Below, one piece after another: positions 35,056-42,711 of a stretch of 42,711 nucleotides of DNA. A program made the position numbers and the translations under genes. The notes below the pieces were generated by a model. The model saw only the letters and a list, made by a program, of their open reading frames with translations. It ran no database searches and was not told the DNA's origin. Position 1 is the stretch's first letter; the number at the start of each line of letters is the position of its first letter. This DNA comes from Bacteroidia bacterium (GTDB taxonomy: Bacteria > Bacteroidota > Bacteroidia > B-17B0 > Aurantibacillaceae): contig JAOAHO010000022.1 in the NCBI GenBank assembly GCA_026415195.1, positions 1-42,711 of the forward strand, given 5' to 3'.

Positions 35056-35500
35056 ATTTCAACATTTTATTATTTTGTTCCTTGGGTCGTTTGTTTTATT
35101 TATTCTCTTCCTGGTTTACAAAACCACTCAGGTTCACAAAGAAAATGTGCAAAAAAACTATTTCTATGAGGAGCTCAAATACAACCAACTTTCATTAGAA
35201 ATGGAACAATGGGATCTATTGGGCATTCAAACTAAAATTTCAAATAACAACATTCAGATCATCATCCCCGATTCGGCATTGCCTCTCACGAACCATGCCG
35301 AATTGGCCATTTATCTTAAAAACCTTTCCGATGAAAAAAAAGACACTTCAGTTTTTATAAAAGCAAGCACAAAAAACCTTATATCCCTTGCAAACATTCC
35401 CCATAACGAATATCTGATGGATATTGTCCTTAGGAAAAACAAAGAAACTGTTGTTGCCCGCAGCCGTTTTAAACTCAAATACCCTTGGAAGCAATTTTAA
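35039..35500 (+). CDS. ccoH: FixH/CcoH family protein
   Basis: A 153-aa bitopic protein: one membrane helix near residues 8-27 (FIILFLGSFVLFILFLVY) and a periplasmic beta-rich domain. Short motifs such as Y-Y/F-x-E-x-L-x-Y near 40-48 fit FixH. FixH is needed for assembly or stability of cbb3 oxidase. Placement immediately after ccoG is the usual one, and the frame overlaps both neighbours (17 bases with ccoG, 16 with the next gene). Confidence 0.88.
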   Translation: MHRYFKFQHFIILFLGSFVLFILFLVYKTTQVHKENVQKNYFYEELKYNQLSLEMEQWDLLGIQTKISNNNIQIIIPDSALPLTNHAELAIYLKNLSDEKKDTSVFIKASTKNLISLANIPHNEYLMDIVLRKNKETVVARSRFKLKYPWKQF

Positions 35501-36165
35501 TATCTGTTACCTATGCCCTGAGCTCGGGGCTTCACTGCGCGGGTATGTGTTCACCAATATTTCATGTTTTTTTTGGTAAGGAACAAAGTTTTAAAAACTG
35601 GTTAATTTATTTTACGGGTAAATTTTCGGGATATTTTACCGTTTACCTTGCTTTCCTTGGTACATTCCATCTACTAAACATAACGATTCCCATAAATTAT
35701 TTACACATTGCCGCAATGGCGGGGGGCATCCTGATGATTGTTTTCATCATCAAAGATGTTAATGTTGATTCATTTAACCTTTCATTCCTTTCTTCGAAAT
35801 TTAATTCATTTTTGAAAAAAATCTCAAGTCCCGGAATAAAAAAATTCCTTTTGGCATATTTCAATGGGATCATTCCTTGCCATTTATCTTATTTCCTTTT
35901 CTTTCTGGTTGCAGGTATTTATAATATTCAGGAGGGCTTAATGTTTATTTTTGCCTTTCATGCCGTTTCGGTATTGTGGATCATTTTCCCGAATGCCATA
36001 CTTGGCCTATTCCCGATAAGGAATAGAAAAGTAAGCGATTATATTCAAAAATCCATGTTAATTGTTTCCGTTGTAATAATATTGTTTCGTTCATATCAAG
36101 GCATCAGGAAAGATTATCCCTTAATGAAGCAAAACGACAAGCACTCCGTTTTCTGTGTAAAATAA
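35485..36165 (+). CDS. TauE/SafE-family (COG2836-type) membrane protein of the cco operon
   Basis: A 226-aa polytopic protein with about six membrane helices. The N-terminal SGLHCAGMCSPI matches the conserved H-C-x-G-M-C-x-P motif of the sulfite-exporter-like group found next to cbb3 genes, and a partner motif NGIIPCHLSY lies at about residues 127-136. The paired cysteine motifs suggest metal (copper) or thiol handling, an inference. The start is TTG at 35485 inside ccoH; the next in-frame ATG (residue 21) would delete the HCAGMC motif. Its stop overlaps the hemN ATG by one base (TAATG). Confidence 0.8.
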   Translation: MEAILISVTYALSSGLHCAGMCSPIFHVFFGKEQSFKNWLIYFTGKFSGYFTVYLAFLGTFHLLNITIPINYLHIAAMAGGILMIVFIIKDVNVDSFNLSFLSSKFNSFLKKISSPGIKKFLLAYFNGIIPCHLSYFLFFLVAGIYNIQEGLMFIFAFHAVSVLWIIFPNAILGLFPIRNRKVSDYIQKSMLIVSVVIILFRSYQGIRKDYPLMKQNDKHSVFCVK

Positions 36166-37490
36166 TGCTAACCACAACAGACCTTTCCCATATTCATGTC
36201 CCCCGATATACAAGCTATCCGGTAATCACTTACTGGAGTAAAACCCATGGCTCGGATTATGATTTAATTTTAAAACATTTAAAAGATGTTGTTTTGGATG
36301 AAATTGATGTCTATGTGCATTTGCCGTTTTGTGAATCACTTTGCACATATTGCGGATGCAATAAATACATTACTAAAAATCACAATGTTGAATCCGAATA
36401 TTTGGATGCATTAATAAAAGAATGGCATTCATGGATAAGTGTTTTGAATATTAAATCCATAAGCAATATTCATTTAGGAGGAGGTACACCAACTTTTTTT
36501 TCGTCTGAAAATTTAAATAAACTGCTAGAAGAAATTAAAATTAACGTACCGGTACGATCAGGAAGTTTTGAAGCCCATCCGAACTATACTCAATCTTCAC
36601 AACTCGAAATTCTTTATCATCACGGATTCAGAAAAATCAGTTTTGGGGTTCAGGATTTCAGCGAACAAGTGCAAAAAGCCATACACCGCTATCAAAGCCC
36701 TGAACAAACGGATAAAATGATTCGCCTGGCCCGAAAAACAGGTTATTCAGAAGTCAATATCGATTTGGTTTATGGATTGCCATTTCAGAATCTGAATTCA
36801 ATCAAACAAACCCTTGGTTATTTGTCAGTATGGATGCCCGAAACCGTCTCTTACTTTGCTTATGCCCATGTTCCATGGAAATCAAAAGCCCAAAGAGGTT
36901 ACGATGAAAACGACATTCCCGGCTACGATGCAAAAAAAGAAATGTTTGAATACATAAAAAACACATTAACCTCATACGGTTATATGGAAATCGGCATGGA
37001 TCATTTTGCAAGGCCCGAAAGTGAATTGGCAAAATCTTACTTGCAAAAAAAGGCAGGCAGGAATTTCATGGGTTATGTTACCCGACAAAATCAAAATCTT
37101 TTGGGAATCGGATGCTCATCCATTTCCGACATCAACGGGATTTATTTTCAAAATGAACCCGACTGGAAGGCCTACGTTTCCAAAATCAATCACCGGCTAT
37201 TCCCTGTCATTAAGCACCATATAATGAATGAAAAGGATAAGAAAATAAAAAAATTTATTATGAATTTAATGTGCTACGGTGAAGCCGAAATCATGGACAG
37301 TACCCTGATGGAACACGCAAACAATGATTTGCTCAGGGAACTTTTGAAAAATAAATTCATTTTTTTGGATGGTAACATTTTTAAAGTTTCGGATAAAGGA
37401 AGGCATTTAATCCGTTTGATTGCATCATGTTTTGATCCCTATTTCCAAAACACTTCTGAAAGAGAAAAGCGGTTCAGCAAAATAGGATAA
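36165..37490 (+). CDS. hemN: Oxygen-independent coproporphyrinogen III oxidase
   Basis: Radical-SAM enzyme (441 aa) oxidising coproporphyrinogen III to protoporphyrinogen IX without oxygen, for heme synthesis. The cluster motif is C56-x3-C60-x2-C63-G-C65, with the fourth cysteine that marks true HemN rather than HemW. Other features: PRYTSYP near the N-terminus, GGGTPTF, E-A-H-P-N, GVQDFS and DLVYGLPFQ. As the last gene of the cco operon it would supply heme under the same low-oxygen conditions as the oxidase. The frame begins in the preceding stop codon. Confidence 0.95.
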   Translation: MLTTTDLSHIHVPRYTSYPVITYWSKTHGSDYDLILKHLKDVVLDEIDVYVHLPFCESLCTYCGCNKYITKNHNVESEYLDALIKEWHSWISVLNIKSISNIHLGGGTPTFFSSENLNKLLEEIKINVPVRSGSFEAHPNYTQSSQLEILYHHGFRKISFGVQDFSEQVQKAIHRYQSPEQTDKMIRLARKTGYSEVNIDLVYGLPFQNLNSIKQTLGYLSVWMPETVSYFAYAHVPWKSKAQRGYDENDIPGYDAKKEMFEYIKNTLTSYGYMEIGMDHFARPESELAKSYLQKKAGRNFMGYVTRQNQNLLGIGCSSISDINGIYFQNEPDWKAYVSKINHRLFPVIKHHIMNEKDKKIKKFIMNLMCYGEAEIMDSTLMEHANNDLLRELLKNKFIFLDGNIFKVSDKGRHLIRLIASCFDPYFQNTSEREKRFSKIG

Positions 37491-37529
37491 CCCGAATCCC
37501 TTCTTTAACCCTGACTTTCTTTAGAAAAT

Positions 37530-37545
37530 TAAATTTGTATTTTTG
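37530..37545 (+). promoter_or_regulatory. Two adjacent -7 boxes before the glycosyltransferase gene
   Basis: TAAATTTG (37530-37537) and TATTTTTG (37538-37545) both match TAnnTTTG exactly and lie 20-36 bases before the ATG at 37566. No clear TTTG -33 element is found at the expected distance, so strength and exact start are uncertain. Confidence 0.45.
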
Positions 37546-37565
37546 TAAAAACTTACATTCAAACC

Positions 37566-38507
37566 ATGAATACTGGTAAGCCACCCATTTCCATCGTGCT
37601 TCCCATTTATAATGAAGAGAAAAATATCCCTGTTCTGTATGAACGCCTGCATAAAGTATTATCCGCAAATTTCCAGGATTACGAAGTGGTCTTTATTAAC
37701 GACGGCAGTTCCGACAATACTCTGACGTTTCTGAAATCCATTTGTGAAAAAGATAAGCATTTCAAGTATATTTCTTTCAGCCGGAACTTCGGCCACCAGA
37801 CGGCTCTGCTGGCCGGTCTTCACCATGCCAAAGGCGATGCCGTACTTTCCATGGACAGCGACCTTCAGGATCCCCCTGAACTCATTCCGGTTATGTACAA
37901 CAAACTGAAAGAAGGATACGACATGGTCTATGCCAAACGGGCAGAACGAAAAGGCGAAACTTTCTTTAAAAAATTTACCGCCAAAATTTTCTATCGCCTC
38001 CTGAAATCCCTTTCCAACATTGATATCCCGCTCGATACGGGCGATTTCCGCATCATGTCGAGGAAAATGCTGAACGCCTTTAATTCCATGAAAGAACGTA
38101 ACCTTTACATCCGCGGTCAAATGGCCTGGCTTGGCTTTAGAACCACCTATATTTTGTATGACCGTGACCCCAGATATAGCGGCGAAACAAAATACACCCT
38201 CAAAAAAATGATCAAACTGGCCATTAATGGGATCACCGGTTTTTCCTCGTTCCCACTTCAGATTGCATCATTCTTCGGGATGATGTTTTCGATGGTAGCT
38301 TTTCTTTTTATGTTAAAAATAATTTATTCAAAAATCTTTGAACCCGAAAATCTTGTCTCCGGATGGGCTTCCATTATGGTAAGCGTGATGTTCATCGGAG
38401 GAGTTCAATTGTTGTGCATCGGTATCATCGGGGAATACATCAATAAAATCATCAATGAAGTAAAAGAAAGGCCTTTCTACATCATCGATGAAACCAACAT
38501 TCAATAG
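37566..38507 (+). CDS. Family 2 glycosyltransferase, polyprenyl-phosphate sugar transferase type
   Basis: A 313-aa enzyme of the DPM1/GtrB/ArnC type. The GT-A domain (residues about 5-220) shows SIVLPIYNEEKNIP, FINDGSSDNT, SFSRNFGHQTALLAGL and the nucleotide-sugar metal motif MDSDLQDPPE, then GDFRIMSRKML and RYSGETKY. Two membrane helices follow, about 237-258 and 270-292. Such enzymes transfer a sugar from UDP- or GDP-sugar to a polyprenyl phosphate at the inner face of the membrane. The sugar cannot be told from sequence. It has its own promoter region and is convergent with the downstream minus-strand operon (8 bases between). Confidence 0.9.
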   Translation: MNTGKPPISIVLPIYNEEKNIPVLYERLHKVLSANFQDYEVVFINDGSSDNTLTFLKSICEKDKHFKYISFSRNFGHQTALLAGLHHAKGDAVLSMDSDLQDPPELIPVMYNKLKEGYDMVYAKRAERKGETFFKKFTAKIFYRLLKSLSNIDIPLDTGDFRIMSRKMLNAFNSMKERNLYIRGQMAWLGFRTTYILYDRDPRYSGETKYTLKKMIKLAINGITGFSSFPLQIASFFGMMFSMVAFLFMLKIIYSKIFEPENLVSGWASIMVSVMFIGGVQLLCIGIIGEYINKIINEVKERPFYIIDETNIQ

Positions 38508-38515
38508 TTTCTACT

Positions 38516-39397
38516 CTATTCCAATTGCAAATACGGCAACATTCTGTTACAAACCGTATCGTTGTCCATCACTAAGCAAACATTTTCCTTATTGATTTTG
38601 GACTGTTTCCTGAAATACATGATTTTTTTGGTAATGTCATAAGTCATGTACGGATGCCTGTTAATCGTTTTAAAATCATCGGTCATCAAATTTAATTTCC
38701 TGGGAGAATAATTCTTATCCACATAAATTCTGTTCTTAATGGCATCGAAATTTTCATCTTTCATTCCATATACTTCCCTCAGCTGTTCCACCTTAATGTA
38801 ACCGCCCAGCATTTCCCTGTATTTAATAATCCTTCTTGCCAATACCGGCCCTATCATCGGCAATTCTTCCAAATCCGAAGAATCAGCCGTATTTATATCC
38901 AAAAGCTTTGTTTTCGTTGCCGTTATTTTGTCGGAAGAAAGAACTGCCTGACTGCCTTGATGCGGGCTTTCCTTTTGGTATTTCCCCGGATTTTCTGTTT
39001 TGGAAATCCGAACATAGGGCAATAATTTTTTTATCCTTTCTTTTCTAAGTCCATATACCTTTTCAATATCCTCTGCTTTTCGGAACACAAATCCTTTTTC
39101 CCTGAATTTAATCCAGGTTCCTGCCGTTTTTTCTGAAACACCAAGTTTTATCAGGTTTTCTTTGGTAACGGTATTCGGATCGAAAAAGAACAAGGAATCA
39201 TGTTTGCTTTCTTCCTTCCGGTTCACCAAACTGTCAAGGGATATTCCATCTTCAATTTCCTCATAAACCGCAATTTCCCGGCTTGGCTTAATAAAATAAT
39301 CCAATGACCAACGAACCAATAACAACATCATTAAAATTACTCCGAATATCAAAGCAGGCCTTCGTTGGCTTTGCGGTATGCGAAATAAATCTTTCAT
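38516..39397 (-). CDS. Membrane-anchored helix-hairpin-helix (ComEA-like) protein
   Basis: Protein of 293 aa from ATG 39397, chosen because it forms an ATGA overlap with the stop of the permease upstream; the frame could extend to 39553 only by running through the permease gene. One membrane helix at about residues 17-35 (LIFGVILMMLLLVRWSLDY). Two helix-hairpin-helix pairs follow: FDPNTVTKENLIKLGV ... VYGLRKERIKKL, and LDINTADSSDLEELPMIG ... VYGMKDENFDAI, then a third degenerate one (MTDDFKTINRHPYM). These motifs bind DNA without sequence specificity; ComEA uses them for DNA uptake, but this protein is larger and its role is not established. Confidence 0.82.
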   Translation of the reverse strand: MKDLFRIPQSQRRPALIFGVILMMLLLVRWSLDYFIKPSREIAVYEEIEDGISLDSLVNRKEESKHDSLFFFDPNTVTKENLIKLGVSEKTAGTWIKFREKGFVFRKAEDIEKVYGLRKERIKKLLPYVRISKTENPGKYQKESPHQGSQAVLSSDKITATKTKLLDINTADSSDLEELPMIGPVLARRIIKYREMLGGYIKVEQLREVYGMKDENFDAIKNRIYVDKNYSPRKLNLMTDDFKTINRHPYMTYDITKKIMYFRKQSKINKENVCLVMDNDTVCNRMLPYLQLE

Positions 39398-40803
39398 GCT
39401 TTCCTGCCGATTACCGAAACGTAAATTATCAAACCTGCTAAAGGGAATGCCAGCCCTATCAGGCAGTTTGTTGTATCCGTCCAAAGCAAGGAAAGGCAGA
39501 TAAATCCGCAGAGTATAATATAAGCCAACGGGACATAAGGATAACCCGGACAACGAAAGCCCGTTTGAATTTGATTTTGTGAGTATTTCAGGCGCAACAT
39601 TCCGCCGATGGTAATCAGATAAAATACCAGGGAAGAAAAAGTGGAAAACACCAGTAATGATTTATAGGATCCGCTGAACACTAAAAAGGAAGACCACAGG
39701 GCCTGAGCCAGCAAAGCATTTAATGGCGCCCCTTTTTGATTTGATTTTGACAAAACTTCAGGAAGCCAGCACCATTTTGCCATGGTTTGCATAAATATAC
39801 TTCCTGACAGGATGATGCCGTTATTACAGCCAAAAGTGGAAATCACGATCAGCAAAGCCACCACCAATGCCGAAGCATTCCCGAAAAACACCGAAAGCGA
39901 TGCGGTGGCCACCCTGTCAGAAGGGCAAAAAGCCACCGTTGGAGCATGATATTCACTACTTTCACCCACACCCGATGGGATCATCGCGAAATAAGACAAA
40001 TTCGTAAACAAATACAACACCGTCACCGCCAACACCCCCCCGATTAAGCCCTTGGGCATGTTCACCGAAGGGTTTTCCACCCTGTTCGACAGAAAAGTGG
40101 CATTGTTCCAGGCATCCATGGAGAATAACGCCCCTATGCATGCGCTAAGGAAATAGGCCATCATCTCAGCTGTTCCGGGAAACACCCACGATTGCGATTT
40201 CCCGTCGTGATGCATGAACTTAAAATCAGAAAAATTTATTTTCAGGATTTCAGGATTTTTGATAAACGCGGCAATGCCCAGTACAATCACAAAAATCAAA
40301 GCCCCCACTTTGGAAAAAGTGAAAATGTTTTGAATTAGCGTACCGCTTTTCAAGCCACGGGATTGCAACATGCTTAAAAGAAAAATCATCCCCACGGCTA
40401 TGGCCTTAACGGCCATGGGGCCGGGTTTTATATCATACCCCATCAACACGGGTATTTCAGTTAGATACAGTGAAAAAGCGGTTGCCACAGCAGCAATTAC
40501 CCCGCTTTGTATGACGAATACAACGCTCACCCCGTAAGCAAATGCCACGGCTTTCCCCCACCCTTCTTTTAAATACACCAACTGGCCGCCGTCGTGCGGA
40601 AACATGGAAGCCAATTCGGCATAGGAAAGCGCTGCCAATATCGTAATACACCCGCTTAAAACCCACACGCCCAGTAGCATCCAGGGGCTTCCCACATCGC
40701 GCAATATGCCCGGGCTTACCAAAAATATTCCAGAACCAATCATGCTTCCCGCCACCAACGAGAACACATCTTTCGGGCCAAGTTTGTCTTTCGTTATTGC
40801 CAT
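39394..40803 (-). CDS. APC-family amino acid permease
   Basis: A 469-aa integral membrane transporter with twelve hydrophobic helices. The first helix carries the broken-helix motif SMIGSGIFLVSPGI that binds the substrate backbone in the LAT/APC group, and helix 6 is in FLSACIGALFSMDAWNNATFLSNRVENP. The segment LSYAELASMFPHDGGQLVYL is a family hallmark. The substrate is probably a neutral amino acid, not resolvable here. It starts 6 bases after the lipB stop, so it shares that transcript. Confidence 0.92.
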   Translation of the reverse strand: MAITKDKLGPKDVFSLVAGSMIGSGIFLVSPGILRDVGSPWMLLGVWVLSGCITILAALSYAELASMFPHDGGQLVYLKEGWGKAVAFAYGVSVVFVIQSGVIAAVATAFSLYLTEIPVLMGYDIKPGPMAVKAIAVGMIFLLSMLQSRGLKSGTLIQNIFTFSKVGALIFVIVLGIAAFIKNPEILKINFSDFKFMHHDGKSQSWVFPGTAEMMAYFLSACIGALFSMDAWNNATFLSNRVENPSVNMPKGLIGGVLAVTVLYLFTNLSYFAMIPSGVGESSEYHAPTVAFCPSDRVATASLSVFFGNASALVVALLIVISTFGCNNGIILSGSIFMQTMAKWCWLPEVLSKSNQKGAPLNALLAQALWSSFLVFSGSYKSLLVFSTFSSLVFYLITIGGMLRLKYSQNQIQTGFRCPGYPYVPLAYIILCGFICLSLLWTDTTNCLIGLAFPLAGLIIYVSVIGRKA

Positions 40804-40809
40804 GTGGAT

Positions 40810-41517
40810 TCAAACTGTTTGATAACCTTCAAAAAGTTCAAAAAAATGCTTCATCAATTTCGACTTCACATCCTCTATATCCACCATAGATCCCAGTTCC
40901 TTATGCATGGAAGCCACCGCCTTTCCCTTGATGCCACAGGGGACAATATAGTCGAACCAGGTTAAATCCGTATTCACGTTCAGGGCAAAGCCGTGCATGG
41001 TTACCCATCGGCTGCACCGAATGCCCATGGCACATATTTTCCTTGCTCTGCCGGGCATGGCTGCATCCAGCCACACACCGGTTTCCTTTTCACTTCTTCC
41101 AGACTTAATATCGTACTCCAATAGTGTGCGGATGATCATTTCCTCCAGTGTCCTCAGGTAACGGTGAATGTCCGTAAAAAATTGATCCAAATCCAATATC
41201 GGATAGCCCACCACCTGGCCCGGCCCGTGAAAGGTGATATCACCCCCGCGCGTGGTGTGAATAAATTCGGCTCCTTTTTCTTTCAGGAATTGATCGCTCA
41301 CCAACAAATGTTCGGGTTTGCCGCTCTTACCCAAAGTATATACCGGCGGGTGTTCCACGAAAACCAGGTAGTTCAAAGGTAATTCCTCAGGACGTAGGTT
41401 CTTTTTTTCCCTGTTTTCCAGTTTTTTCCGGATGATCCCTTCAAAAAGGGCTTCTTGTTTTTTCCATGCTTCGGCATAGGGTATGCGCCCCCAGTCCAAT
41501 ACCTTGACCTGCCGCAT
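40810..41517 (-). CDS. lipB: Octanoyl-[acyl-carrier-protein]:protein N-octanoyltransferase
   Basis: Cytosolic enzyme (235 aa) that moves octanoyl from ACP to lipoyl domains, starting lipoate synthesis. Motifs: TTRGGDITFHGPGQVVGYP at about 88-106, the catalytic lysine K160 in ARKICAMGIR, MHGFALNVNTDL and the catalytic cysteine C194 in YIVPCGI. Both catalytic residues are intact. The gene lies 5 bases after the isomerase stop; lipA is not nearby. Confidence 0.95.
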   Translation of the reverse strand: MRQVKVLDWGRIPYAEAWKKQEALFEGIIRKKLENREKKNLRPEELPLNYLVFVEHPPVYTLGKSGKPEHLLVSDQFLKEKGAEFIHTTRGGDITFHGPGQVVGYPILDLDQFFTDIHRYLRTLEEMIIRTLLEYDIKSGRSEKETGVWLDAAMPGRARKICAMGIRCSRWVTMHGFALNVNTDLTWFDYIVPCGIKGKAVASMHKELGSMVDIEDVKSKLMKHFFELFEGYQTV

Positions 41518-41522
41518 GGGGT

Positions 41523-42503
41523 TTATTTGTTTTCCAGAAATTTTTTTAATCCGTCAATCACATCCACCTCGGTGGCATCCACCTTGCGCAAATCGGCTAA
41601 AAAGCATGAAAGCCAGTCAGAAAAGTGGATTAAATAAAGCATTTCTTCCCACAAATTATTTCCGCGTGCCTGAATTTCGTTCACCTCGCGGCATTGTTGG
41701 ATAAAAATGGGCTTGCAATATTCCCAGCGCTTCAGGTTGCCCGGATAATCATAGTTGCTGCGAAGGGCAATCACGCCCACTTCCTCGTTTTTCATTTTCC
41801 AGCCCACCAGTTCGTTGTGGTTCATTTCTGGGAACACATGATGCCAGCAGAGCATTTTGGCATTTTCATTGATCTGTTGCCGCAAGCGGATGGCAATGCC
41901 TTCTGTTTTTCCCAAAGCATAAATCACCGGGATTTTCCGAAACAGCCGCCGTGCCATCTTATAGGCCTTATCGCGTATGTCGTCCTGCTCCAGTTCCAGA
42001 AAGCGTGCAGCGCTTTCAATCTTCTTAAGGTGGCTCCAATCGCATAATTTATAACCCGCCAGCATCCCCAGCAGGCGCACCATCGAGTATCCTAAGCATG
42101 CACGGGGCGGAAATCCCGCAGGTAGCAGGGCCAATTCGGCTTTGTCTTTTTTGGCCAACTCCAGCAATTTCCCTCCCGAGGTTACGGCTGCATACGAAAT
42201 ATTTTTTTCTTTAATTCGATCGTAAAATTTCAGTGTTTCTTCTGTATTTCCGCTGTAAGACGAGAGCACCACACGGCTTTTTTTATTCAGGAAGGAAGGA
42301 AAGGAATATCCGCTGTAAACAAAGCAAGGTACCAGGATTTCATCCTGAAGGATATCGAAAACGATTTTAGCCGCTATGCCCGATCCCCCCATGCCGGCCA
42401 CCACCATCATTTCAGGGGATGCCAGGCGGGGCGTTTTGTGTTTATCGGCCTCCCTGACGGCTTCCCGTAAGTGGGAAGGAAAATCCTCCACCAGTTTTTT
42501 CAT
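41523..42503 (-). CDS. SIS-domain sugar-phosphate isomerase (bifunctional phosphoglucose/phosphomannose isomerase type)
   Basis: A 326-aa protein from ATG 42503; a TTG 11 codons upstream is possible but unlikely. Two SIS folds are visible. The first has AGMGGSGIAAKI and VVLSSYSGNTEETL, the second PVIYALGKTEGIAIRLRQQINENAK. The closing HHVFPEMNHNELVGW with its catalytic His and Glu is typical of archaeal and bacterial bifunctional PGI/PMI enzymes, which interconvert glucose-6-P or mannose-6-P with fructose-6-P. It is the first gene of a four-gene minus-strand operon with lipB, the permease and the HhH protein. Confidence 0.85.
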   Translation of the reverse strand: MKKLVEDFPSHLREAVREADKHKTPRLASPEMMVVAGMGGSGIAAKIVFDILQDEILVPCFVYSGYSFPSFLNKKSRVVLSSYSGNTEETLKFYDRIKEKNISYAAVTSGGKLLELAKKDKAELALLPAGFPPRACLGYSMVRLLGMLAGYKLCDWSHLKKIESAARFLELEQDDIRDKAYKMARRLFRKIPVIYALGKTEGIAIRLRQQINENAKMLCWHHVFPEMNHNELVGWKMKNEEVGVIALRSNYDYPGNLKRWEYCKPIFIQQCREVNEIQARGNNLWEEMLYLIHFSDWLSCFLADLRKVDATEVDVIDGLKKFLENK

Positions 42504-42573
42504 GCTTAAAAATACGGAATTTGGTTGGCGGCACAAAAATTTAACATAAAAATAATTTTTTATTTATTTTTTT

Positions 42574-42711
42574 GGGGGCGCCCTTCCGCTTGCCGAAGGC
42601 AAGCGGAAGGGCCGGGCTGCTTCGGGCTTCGCTTTCGCTTCGGCGCTTCCTGCATGCGGCTCGCTTCGCTCGCCGCACTCCGGAAGGCGCGCTTACGCCC
42701 CTCCGCATCCC
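42574..42711. repeat. GC-rich nested palindromic element, cut by the window end
   Basis: About 138 bases at roughly 72% GC in an otherwise AT-rich region. It opens with a perfect 14-base inverted repeat (42581-42594 and 42598-42611, 3-base GAA loop) and continues with runs of the cttcg/gcttcg type and a second inverted repeat based on GCGGC ... GCCGC near 42657-42677. A 6-base palindrome GCATGC lies at 42652-42657. No ORF is convincing. It resembles repetitive intergenic palindromes of some Bacteroidota, an inference. It lies upstream of the isomerase gene; the AT-rich 42504-42573 between them probably holds that operon's promoter. Confidence 0.65.

Noticed and set aside
39398..39553. 52-codon N-terminal extension of the HhH protein
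   Set aside because: It lies entirely inside the permease gene; the ATG at 39397 gives an ATGA overlap and a normal membrane-anchor start.
42504..42536. TTG-initiated 11-codon extension of the sugar-phosphate isomerase
   Set aside because: An ATG at 42503 directly precedes the conserved domain and the extension falls in AT-rich promoter-like sequence.

Overview
The window reads as chromosomal DNA of a member of the Bacteroidota. Lines of evidence: several gene starts are preceded by -7 boxes of the TAnnTTTG type; one secreted enzyme ends in a type IX secretion sorting domain; the cbb3 oxidase carries a CcoN-CcoO fusion in the order I-S-NO-Q-P-G-H; and the division cluster contains an enlarged MraY and a PASTA-bearing FtsI. 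Base composition is moderately AT-rich throughout except for a very GC-rich palindromic block at the right end. No tRNA, rRNA, CRISPR array, prophage or insertion sequence was seen. The genus cannot be given from this sequence alone.

Layout. 80-1186 (minus): a MORN/YwqK-repeat plus von Willebrand A-like protein. 1268-4756 (plus): pheS, a small TPR protein, pepT and a PLP-dependent ACC deaminase-like enzyme. 4793-6086 (minus): a sigma-like factor overlapping a single-pass membrane protein. 6333-9960 (plus): nrdB and nrdA, class Ia ribonucleotide reductase, closed by a clear terminator. 10294-25738 (plus): an almost gapless dcw cluster, mraZ-rsmH-ftsL-ftsI-murE-mraY-murD-ftsW-murG-murC-ftsQ-ftsA-ftsZ, closed by a terminator; murF, murB and ddl are absent. 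25813-27051 (plus): a secreted endonuclease/exonuclease/phosphatase-family enzyme, tail to tail with a TerB-like gene at 27054-27452 (minus). 27564-37490 (plus): a cbb3 oxidase and biogenesis operon, ccoI-ccoS-ccoNO-ccoQ-ccoP-ccoG-ccoH, then a TauE/SafE-family membrane protein and hemN. 37566-38507 (plus): a polyprenyl-phosphate type glycosyltransferase. 38516-42503 (minus): SIS-type sugar-phosphate isomerase, lipB, an APC permease and a membrane-anchored helix-hairpin-helix protein. 42574-42711: a GC-rich nested palindrome.

How the genes work together. The dcw cluster supplies the lipid II pathway (MurE, MraY, MurD, MurG, MurC) and the divisome (FtsL, FtsI, FtsW, FtsQ, FtsA, FtsZ). Upstream of mraZ are four GTG[T/G] boxes at an exact 10-bp period, which look like the MraZ autoregulatory operator. 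The cco operon encodes the oxidase together with its copper P-type ATPase, maturation factors and the anaerobic heme enzyme HemN; a 12-bp CRP/FNR-type palindrome in front of ccoI suggests oxygen- or redox-responsive control. Three genes not apparent as long ORFs but clearly or plausibly present are ccoS (59 aa), ccoQ (55 aa) and a 22-codon ORF between nrdB and nrdA.

Most of the window is conserved core genome. The less ordinary items are the MraZ operator, the repeat-plus-vWA protein whose signal peptide lies upstream of any standard start codon, the sigma/membrane-protein pair, the palindrome upstream of ccoI and the GC-rich element. I did not find a convincing wholly new defence or mobile system.
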